Program-made: the position numbers and the translations under genes
From: Proteromonas lacertae
Taxonomy: Eukaryota; Sar; Bigyra; Opalinata; Proteromonadidae
NCBI GenBank assembly: GCA_002245135.1
Contig: NGBS01000592.1
Span: forward strand, 118,564 to 182,563
Length of the DNA stretch: 64,000 bases
Reading direction: 5' to 3'
The notes under the pieces: generated by a model
The model's database searches: none
What the model was told of the DNA's origin: nothing
What the model saw: the letters and a program-made list of their open reading frames with translations, nothing else
Part shown: piece by piece, positions 26,396 through 34,904 of the stretch
How the letters are laid out: every line of letters starts with the position of its first letter
How positions within the stretch are numbered: the stretch's first letter is position 1

Positions 26396-28258
26396 CTAAA
26401 CCAACATTTTGATCATCTTCAATTTACTATCAGTGAATGGAGGTTCAGTTAATTTATGATCAGAAAGTAAACCAAAATCCCAAAGCTTTCTCTTTATAAA
26501 AACTGGCTTATTGTGAGAAAAAGTATCAAATGTATATTTCCCTAAATATCTTCCCATTCCACTATTTCCAACACCACCAAATGGTAAATTAGGATGAGAT
26601 AAATGGAATCTAAATATATAATATAAAGAAGATTAGAATCAATTATAATCATACAAACAATGATTAACTCCAACGCCTCCACTACTAGTAGAATGTATAA
26701 TATGATTAATCACATTCTCATTCTCAGCGAATATATATAAAGCTAATGGTCTTGAATGTTTTTGTACATAATCAATTCCTTCATCCATACTATTCACAGG
26801 TATTACACATAATATAGGTCCAAATAATTCATCCTTCATTAAAGGAGACTCAAACCTGGTTTGAATAATTGTTGGTGGAATATATCTTTCCTATTTTAAT
26901 AAAGAAATAATATTAATTTTTACTTCTTCTTTACATCCTTCTAATCCTCCAATGATTAGTTTAGTATATTCTTTCTCTTTTTCTTCTTTTAATAAATTCA
27001 TTAATCTTTGAGTATGATATGTATTGATTATTCTATCCATTTGATCAGTAGGATTAGTTGGATAACTATAAATATATATATAAATATATATAAATATTTA
27101 TATAATTATACAATTTTTCAATATAATATTTCATTCTTTCTATTAATTTATCAATTATTATTTTATCACACATCACATAGTCAGGACATACACATACTTG
27201 GCCACTATTAAACATCCTTGTTGATACTATTCTTTTAGCAGTTTTATCAATATCACAACTTTTATCCACAAATACTGGATTTTTTCCACCTAATTCTAAT
27301 ACCATTGGAGTTAAATGATTGGCTGCCGCTTTTAATAAATTTGATCCCCATCTACTACCACCTGTGTAAAATGCAAAATCAAATTTTAGATTCATTAATG
27401 CTGTAATACATTCACCATCATTTGGTATTGTTGGACCAATAAATTGAATTATTCTAACCACAAAGATATTATTGAATAAATATATATAAATATATATATA
27501 TACGTTTCATCAAGATATTTTTTTGATAATTCACATAATAATGAAGCAGTTTCTTTAGTTTCATTACTAAACTTCACAATTGCAGTATTTCCACTGGAAA
27601 TTGCACCAATTAATGGACCTAAAGATAATAACAGTGGGAAATTCCAAGTTCCAATAATTAATACTAAACCATAAGGTTCGGGTATTAGATATCCGGTTGA
27701 AGGGTATGTTGCCATTGAATCTGATACATAGTGAGGTTGAGCCCATTTGTAAAGGTCTCTAATATGCATTTTTATATCTCTCTATTCATTATTAATATTT
27801 ATAATCAATACATATAGAATGGAGAGTTCTGTGATATAATGAAAGTTTTTAACAGCTCCTATATCTTTTTCCATTGCGTTTAGTATTGAATTTTCATTTT
27901 CTTCTAACATCTTTTCAAGACATTTCAAATGATAAATTCTTCTTTTTAAGGATCTTGTTCTAATATATTAGATTAAAATAATTCACTTCAAGTTATACCT
28001 TCCCGTCAAAAATGACTGTCTCATTTCATTTACCAGTTGAGGAATATCATCTACTGTAATATCTTTATGTTTATTCAAAATCTTCCATTCAGCTTCACAT
28101 CTTGAGTCGACTGGATATTTTTCATATCTAAAAATTATAAAATGAAAAAGAATATACATATCTGAATAAGTAGTGAGTAATCTTATTAAAATATATATAA
28201 TAATTATAGCAACAGCAGCTATGCCAATAATTTCGAAGATTCTTTCGTAAATCTCCAT
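26396..28258 (-). CDS. ALDH3-type (fatty) aldehyde dehydrogenase with N-terminal anchor
   Basis: About 535 residues in seven or eight exons. ALDH3 enzymes oxidise medium- and long-chain aldehydes with NAD(P)+. Seen: PEPYGLVLIIGTWNFPLLLS; AAISSGNTAIVKFSNE-like nucleotide region; LELGGKNPVFVDKSCD (general-base Glu); FNSGQVCVCPDYV with the catalytic Cys; KDELFGPILCVIPV; and the C-terminal NLPFGGVGNSGMGRYLGKYT. The first exon encodes a hydrophobic helix (IIGIAAVAIIIIYILIRLL). This suggests N-terminal membrane anchoring, unlike animal fatty aldehyde dehydrogenase, which is tail-anchored. The start ATG 28258 lies 136 bp from the divergent RCR ligase gene, so the two share a promoter region. Confidence 0.9.
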
Positions 28259-28394
28259 CTATCTTCGAAAATAAGAATAAAAGAACTTTGAAACGGATTT
28301 ATTTGAAATGAATATATTTTCAAAAACCATTCTGTGTGTAAACTCGCATATAAAACTGCAATTAAATATCAACACTTAAATAACGAGTAAAAAA

Positions 28395-30563
28395 ATGAAT
28401 GCAGATCAGTTAGAAAGAACTTTCTACAATAATAATATCAATAACAATTACCTACTTAATTCTTCAACTGTGTCTATTCAAAATAATCAGAACAAGCTTA
28501 ATATTCAAAATACAATTAATTCTTCACATACTTTATATAATCAGCAACAAACAGCCTTATCTCAACAACAGCAACATCAATCACTTTATAACGATCAGCA
28601 ACAACCTCCACCATATCAACAATCATTACAACAACGATACCATCTACAGCCATTGCATGAACAGCAAATTCACCATTTTCAACCGCAGCAATCACTTTAC
28701 AAAAGTCAAGAACAACACCCATTATATCAACCACCACCTCAACATCAGCCAGTATATAATAGTCAAGATGAACAACAATCACAGCAATCTCAACCTCAAC
28801 AACCTGTATACAATAGTCAACAACAACCATCATTATATCAACAACAACAACTATATCAACAATCATTATATGGACAACAAAATCAGCAAATATCTCAAGC
28901 ACAACAACCAATATACAATAATTTTCAACAAAATCAACAAATACAACAATTATGTCAACTTGAACAATCAATTTATGATAGTGAAACACAAGCACAAGAA
29001 AATGAAGAAATGAAAACACCATTTGACGATTATAAAGAGTATATGAAAGTATTAAATGAAAAAATGAAATATAAAAATCATAAACACAAATCGAAGAAAA
29101 GAGTGATAATGATGGATAATAAAAAGTATTGTGTAATATGTGGAAGAAAAAATCCGAATAATGCTATATATTTACCTGAATGTAAAGACTGTTATTGTCG
29201 AAAGTGTTTATCGAATTATATAGAAAGAAAAGGATTAGGAAATGGTAATTTCAACTGTGTATATTGTAAAAAAGAATTTGTATTAGATAAATGGAGTGTG
29301 TCAGAAGGAATAATATATGAAGATGAATTAGATATAATCGAAGAGAATCGAGAAAATGCCTTAAAAGATAGTTTAATATACTGTTTAAATCCTAATTGTC
29401 CAAATCTAGGAGAACCATTTATGTTTGAAGCAGGTGAAATCAATAATAAAGTAACAGGTGAAAAAGATAATGAAGGAAAAGAAATGAGTTTAGAAATGAT
29501 CCAACATCGAGATAAATATCGAATAAAATGTGTGCATTGTGGTAAAGACTGGTGTCGTAACTGTAAAAAGATGCCTTATCATTTAGGTAAAAGTTGTGAA
29601 GAATATGAAGAATATTTAAAAATGAAGAAATGTCGATATTGTAATGAAAGATTAAAAGAAAGTGATGATATAGAGTTGGAAGTATGTGAGAATGAAGAAT
29701 GTAAAAATAAACAGAAGATAAGTTGTAATAAACGATTAGAATGTGGTCATTTCTGTTGTGGTATAAAAGATGAAGAAAAATGTTTAATGTGTTTAAATAG
29801 TGAATGTAATGGAAATAAAATAGAAGGAGAAGATTATTGTACAATTTGTTACAGTGAAGGATTAAATCAAAGTCCTTGTATTGAATTAAAATGTGGTCAT
29901 ATATTCCATTATAATTGTGTAATCGAAAAGATAAAGAATAAATGGAGTGGTATTCGAATATCATTTGGTTATTTAGAATGTCCTCAATGTCGAGAATTAA
30001 TGGAACATCCTTCAATCAATGAGATAATCCATCCTGAATTGAAACTATTAGATACAGTGAAAAGAGCTTGTTTGAGTTATTTAAAAGTAGAAAATATGAT
30101 GAATAATAAAGAATTGACAAATCCTTCAAGTGAATTTTATAATAAACCTGAAGAATATGGTTTAAAGAAATTTGCGTTTTATTTATGTGACGAATGTCAT
30201 AAACCATATTATGCTGGTTTGGCTGAATGTGGAGAACCTCCAGCTGATGAAATACCAAAGAAACTATGTAGTGATTGTCAATTTCGTGGTTCAAATATCC
30301 AAGAATGTCCAAAACATGGAAAAGAGTATATTCAATTCAAATGTCGTTATTGTTGTAATGTAAGTAGATGGTTTTGTTTTAATACAACTCATTTTTGTAA
30401 TCCATGTCATAACATATGGAGAGAATTAAGAGATAAACCAAAAGACCAATTACCTAAATGTCCAGGAAAGGCTGAATGTCCATTAGGTGTTGATCATCCT
30501 CCAAATGGTGAAGAATATTGTTTAGGTTGTGGTTTGTGTAGATTTGAAAATGCTGCTTTATAA
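28395..30563 (+). CDS. RBR/RCR hybrid E3 ubiquitin ligase, copy 1
   Basis: 722 residues, one exon. A Gln-rich N-terminus (about 1-200) precedes a RING1-like domain (YCVICGRKNPNN ... NFNCVYCKKEF) and an IBR-like domain (CLNPNC, then RIKCVHCGKDWCRNC, C-terminal H/C pair). Then comes a complete copy of the C-terminal module of MYCBP2/PHR ligases: the CGH box (LECGHFCCGIKDEEKC), RING (CTICYSEG ... CGHIFHYNCV ... GYLECPQCRELMEH), a YLCDECHKPYYAGLAECGEP relay segment and the tandem-cysteine domain (WFCFNTTHFCNPCH), ending VDHPPNGEEYCLGCGLCR. By alignment from memory, Cys612 and Cys661 match the two relay cysteines of human MYCBP2 (Cys4520, Cys4572). That ligase passes ubiquitin between the two and modifies Thr. 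Catalysis here is inferred. Confidence 0.85.
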   Translation: MNADQLERTFYNNNINNNYLLNSSTVSIQNNQNKLNIQNTINSSHTLYNQQQTALSQQQQHQSLYNDQQQPPPYQQSLQQRYHLQPLHEQQIHHFQPQQSLYKSQEQHPLYQPPPQHQPVYNSQDEQQSQQSQPQQPVYNSQQQPSLYQQQQLYQQSLYGQQNQQISQAQQPIYNNFQQNQQIQQLCQLEQSIYDSETQAQENEEMKTPFDDYKEYMKVLNEKMKYKNHKHKSKKRVIMMDNKKYCVICGRKNPNNAIYLPECKDCYCRKCLSNYIERKGLGNGNFNCVYCKKEFVLDKWSVSEGIIYEDELDIIEENRENALKDSLIYCLNPNCPNLGEPFMFEAGEINNKVTGEKDNEGKEMSLEMIQHRDKYRIKCVHCGKDWCRNCKKMPYHLGKSCEEYEEYLKMKKCRYCNERLKESDDIELEVCENEECKNKQKISCNKRLECGHFCCGIKDEEKCLMCLNSECNGNKIEGEDYCTICYSEGLNQSPCIELKCGHIFHYNCVIEKIKNKWSGIRISFGYLECPQCRELMEHPSINEIIHPELKLLDTVKRACLSYLKVENMMNNKELTNPSSEFYNKPEEYGLKKFAFYLCDECHKPYYAGLAECGEPPADEIPKKLCSDCQFRGSNIQECPKHGKEYIQFKCRYCCNVSRWFCFNTTHFCNPCHNIWRELRDKPKDQLPKCPGKAECPLGVDHPPNGEEYCLGCGLCRFENAAL
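28690..30560 (+). repeat. Inverted repeat A, left arm
   Basis: Reverse complement of 34911-36785 (position x pairs with 65471-x through the core). Antisense and sense frames are both identical over at least 29216-30312, so the DNA there is essentially identical. Homology starts inside the Gln-rich coding region and ends at the stop codon. A 145-bp block (30320-30463) is strongly divergent. Confidence 0.9.
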
Positions 30564-31153
30564 CAAACATAACTATTTAGCTATATAACATATTTTTTTA
30601 CCATTAACTAATTGTATTCATTTTTACTCATTCTGTTAATTGAGCTTTATAATCTAACTATATCTTTGATATTTGTTTATTCTTTCTTACTACTCGTTTA
30701 TTTCTCAATATTCCACAGTTCATACCTTTATACTCATTTCCACTTTTGTCTATATTCATTCATATACAAAATATTCATTTATCATGCATTTATATATTTT
30801 CACTTCATATTCAGCGATTAAATCAACATTCTTTTAATCTATTTTGATCAAATCAAAGTCATTTTAGATTTTAATTTTTATTCTTTTTATCTTCATTTGA
30901 TATTAGAAAAATATAAAGATTTAGTATATGAATTTAATTTAACTGAAATATAGAGATATCTGAAATAATATAAAGAAAAGAGAGTATTTGTGTTTTGATT
31001 TAGTTAATTTAGAGTATATAACTATCAAATATAGTTTAGATAAACAGCAGAAGTGAGATTTGAGTGAAATATAAGCATATAGAATGAAAGAAAAGAAATA
31101 CAGTATAATACACTTGAATACAGAATAATACAATCTAAAAATAAAAAATAAAA
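30564..31153. promoter_or_regulatory. Duplicated spacer upstream of the pseudokinase-LRR gene
   Basis: About 590 bases without a credible gene. From about 30660 on it is nearly identical to 43895-44388 in inverted orientation, so the promoter and 5' untranslated region of the downstream gene were duplicated or homogenised with it. No specific element is recognised. Confidence 0.5.
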
Positions 31154-33486
31154 ATGAGTGAAATGAAAGAGATATTGATGAAGAAAGTACCGAATGTTGA
31201 AGTATATGATATATGAAATATATATTTGTATAGGAAGTGATAGATATGAAAGTGAGTGATTTTAAGAGTGTTTATGAAATGAAAGTATTAAATGAAAAGA
31301 AGATAATAAAAATGTATGAAATGGAAAGATTATCAATGAAGAAAGTGTTAAAATGTGAAGAAGATATGTTATTATTGAAATTATTAAGTGATAAATATAT
31401 AGAAAGTAAAATGATGATATTAAATGAAAGAAATAATATATTGATGATAGATCGTATTAGATATGAGAATGATTTAAGATATTTAATGTATAATCATATG
31501 ATAATAATGTGATTGAAATGAAAGTAGATAAAATGATGTTATCAATATGTGATATAATATCAATAATGTTAGAAAATGGTTTATATGAGTGTAATTTGAA
31601 AAGTTCCAATATAATAATCGAAAATGATGTAATAAAGATATGTGATAGTTTTTTGAATGAATTAAGATATGATGATGAAAATGGAATGTATGTGAATGAG
31701 ATAAACTATATGAGTGCTGAAGAGTTGAGTGGATATGAAATGAATGAAAGAAGTGTGATTTGGTCAATTGGTTGTATATTATATGAAATGATTTTAAAGA
31801 AATTACCATTTGATGAAGATGAAAATGTGATGAAGACAATGGATAATATTTTGAGATGTAAATGGAAAAGAGATGAATCCATAAATCCATTTTATAATAA
31901 TCTATTCTGTCAAATGTTTATAATTGATGGAAAGAATCGATTGAGTTTAAAAGAGTTTAAGAAAGAGATGAATCGAATGAATGAGATATTTAAAGATGAA
32001 TATGAAAACATGAATATGAATGTTGAAAGAAAAGAATTGTTATTCAATATAGATTATAAGACTGTTAAACTTCTAATAATATATCCATCCGAATATTATA
32101 TGAAAAGTGATAAATGGAAAGAAATTGTAGATTTATTGATAGAATCATACAATAATAAACCTACAGAAAGAATCTTATCAATCTTATTGATGATGAAATT
32201 GAACAAGAATGATAATTCGATAAAAGATAAACTGAAATTTCAAATCCATCATCAATGTAAAGAAAGTGAAGAATGTTATTTAGATAAAATGGTATGTAAT
32301 ATAGGCAAATATGATAGGGATGATAAAGAAATTATTAATGCTAGATATTGTTTGTGTTTTTGTGAAGATGGATTGAAATATTTATTCAGAATATTGAAAC
32401 TAATCAATCTACAGAAGCTCTCATTTTGTATAATTTTAATCATTTTTATATTCCTAGATATGTATAGAGATAGTGTTTGTATTCCAATTGAATATCAATC
32501 TTTATTTGGTTCATTGTTTTGTCAATTATCTAATCTTCAAGAATTATATTTATTGGGATGTAATCTTACATCAGATTTCATCAAATCATTTGTTAAATCA
32601 ATTCCATTCATGAAATTGAAATATGTAACTCTATCATGTATTTATTATTCTATTTTATTCATTTATATCAAAATAGTTAATCCAATTGGTGCAAATGGCT
32701 TCAAATTATTACTTCCATATATACATTTATTAATCAACAAGTATAATGAATTGAATCTTTATGGAATGAATTTGGATGATGAATCAATGATATTATTATC
32801 AGAAGAATTATATAAATATCCAAATTTAAAGAGTATAGACATAAGAAAAAATAATAATATTCATTGTGTTGGATTTAAAACCTTATTTTCCAAATTTCCT
32901 CACTTAACAATCAAATTTGATTTTGATAGATGTAAAGAATTATTGATTGACAAAGACATTCCAGAAATAATCAAATGCATCAAATACACAATATTAATTA
33001 ATAATGCATTATTTATGGATAATTATGAAATTGATGATTGTTTTTTCAAATCATTCATTACTTTAAGATTAAATGAATTTAAAAAAATATGGAGATTAAA
33101 TTTAAGTAGTATAATTTGATAATTAATATTAATTAGAAAATAAACTAACAACTAAAAGTATAGAATTACTGATTAATAATTTATCTTCATTGCCAAATCT
33201 TAAAGAACTTAAATTATATGGAAATGAAATAGGAGATGAAGGAATGAAAATAATATCTCCACATCTACAGCTATTAAAAGAAGGATATTTCTGTGAAATT
33301 AATTGTTCAAGTATAAACAATGTAATATAATATATAATAGAAATGGGATTAACTTCAATTGGAGTGAAATATTTAGTTGATGGTTTAAAGAATATTCAAG
33401 GAACGATATGGGTTAATGTAAGAGATAATAATATTGATTCAGATGGAATAGAATATTTGAAGAAGTTTGCATATGTTATATATTGA
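30660..33486 (+). repeat. Inverted repeat B, left arm
   Basis: About 2.8 kb, reverse complement of 41535-44388 (x pairs with 75048-x at the 5' end). It covers the spacer and the whole pseudokinase-LRR gene. Identity is very high in the spacer and the first half of the gene and falls in the LRR part. Confidence 0.88.
31154..33486 (+). pseudogene. Pseudokinase-LRR gene, copy 1 (frameshifted)
   Basis: ATG 31154 (MSEMKEILMKKVPNVE), a 32-nt intron (31202-31233), then a kinase-like domain. The catalytic-loop equivalent reads YECNLKSSNIII instead of HRDLKxxN, and DFG is DSF, so catalytic residues are lost. Subdomain IX is recognisable (SVIWSIGCILYEMILKKLPF). After the domain come LRR-like repeats (LSNLQELYLLGCNLT, LKELKLYGNEIGDEGM), with in-frame introns of 28-39 nt. 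Near 31494-31500 one base is missing relative to copy 2 in a run of GAT/ATA repeats, which stops the reading frame after MYNHMIIM. The last exons read LTSIGVKYLVDGL to the TGA at 33484. Either a recent pseudogene or an assembly error. The function of the intact form is unknown; it might be a scaffold. Confidence 0.65.
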
Positions 33487-33593
33487 AGGTTGGTTATATT
33501 ATTTTAATCTGTATTATTATGATTGGATTGTTATTTTTCATATTAAAAATGAATTAAAATAAAACAAATACATAACTATTCATTTATGATATG

Positions 33594-34798
33594 TTAATTA
33601 TCAACTTTATAAGAGTCTGCTCCTAATAAACCCCAAATTCGTTTATCTTCTTCTATATTAACAGGAATATACCAATCTGGATATTTATTATTAGGATTTA
33701 AATGATAATCAATAAATACTTCACTATTTTCAATCTTATCAATAGATATTACTGCCATTGTCTTCATATAATGAGGAATGAATTGATTTAACAACTATAT
33801 GTAAAAACATACATTTAATATTATATAATACATTATCTTTCATTGATAATTCAAATGGATATTCATTTGGAATATATTTCTGTAATTCTTTCGGAAAATA
33901 TGGTTTGTTTCTACCACATAAAGGAACATTATATAAATATAACTCTGCATTTGGTTTATGATTAGCTGGTGGATGATTGATCATATCACCTATAACATAT
34001 GGATGATTATATTTTGGTTCTAATTCAATATATATAATATTATACTATAATTAAATGCATCTATAATTGTACCATCATACCACGATGTTTTATATGTTGA
34101 TTTATGAGATGTTAAATATTCATAACCTTCATCCTATAATAATAATAAATAAATAAATAAATAGATTTATACTCTTGCCCAGTGATATGGTGTAAACACT
34201 AATCCAGGATAAAAACCCTAATAATAATAATAATAATAATAATATACTAATAATGCACCAGGATATACAACTCCTTTAATAAATACCCCCTAAAAATGTG
34301 GATAAAATAAATAATATTTATACCTTTCCAACTTCATGTTTTTTATCTTTTGATTCTACTATTGATGACTGTTCAATTGATGGATACCAACTGCTATTGT
34401 CTAAAGATAATTTTTCACCTGCACATTCTAGCTTAGATAGTTTATTTAGCAAATCAACAGCCTATGACAAATAGTCTTTATATATATACTTGATTGTTTA
34501 CATTCTCTAGTAAAATATCTCGATGATCTATTGGTGGTTGATCTTGGATTTCTTTTAATATTTTTCTTGCCATATCATTATCGCTTTTACTATAATTAAA
34601 AATAAATATACCGACTATCTTTCTTAACAGAAAAATATCCACTGCGATATATTGCCGTGAGTTGAGCAAGTCTTTGTATCTCTAATCTCTCCTATACGAA
34701 ATTAATTCTTCTAATACTTGAAACTCCTTCCCACTATGCTCAAAAAGATGTTTTTCAAAACTCTTTAATGGCTTCCTGACTATATCAACAATTCCCAT
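33594..34798 (-). CDS. SETD9-like SET-domain protein
   Basis: Built from about nine short exons, ATG 34798 (MGIVDIVRKPLKSFEKHLFE) to TAA 33594. Introns are 22-40 nt; one contains an (AAT)n run near 34220-34245. The SET-like core reads GKGVFIKGVVYPGALLGFYP, WYDGTIIDAF, NPYVIGDMINHPPANHKPN and VPLCGRNKPYFPKELQKYIP, the same order as human SETD9 (GVFVTKG..., MYPGTVY, NPLAVGQYVNNC, FPIELKQYLP). The canonical NHS/C of active SET enzymes appears here as INHPPANHKPN. Methyltransferase activity is therefore uncertain. The gene lies between the two inverted arms and is single-copy here. Confidence 0.62.
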
Positions 34799-34904
34799 TT
34801 TTATGGTTTAAAAATTTTCATTACCCACACAATTAAAAATGATAAAAAAGTATTAAATATGGTTAATATAATTTATAAAATGTTTGTATTCACTATACTA
34901 AGAC

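Noticed and set aside
29440-30015. Long antisense open frame in the RCR ligase genes, mirrored at 35456-36031
   Set aside because: It is a shadow of the coding strand in an identical duplicate; composition (His/Tyr/Leu-rich) is typical of the reverse of Asn/Lys/Glu-rich coding and has no start or promoter context.
28395-30563. Ordinary RBR ligase
   Set aside because: The part after the IBR does not look like a RING2 with its catalytic Cys; it matches the MYCBP2 C-terminal module in order and spacing.
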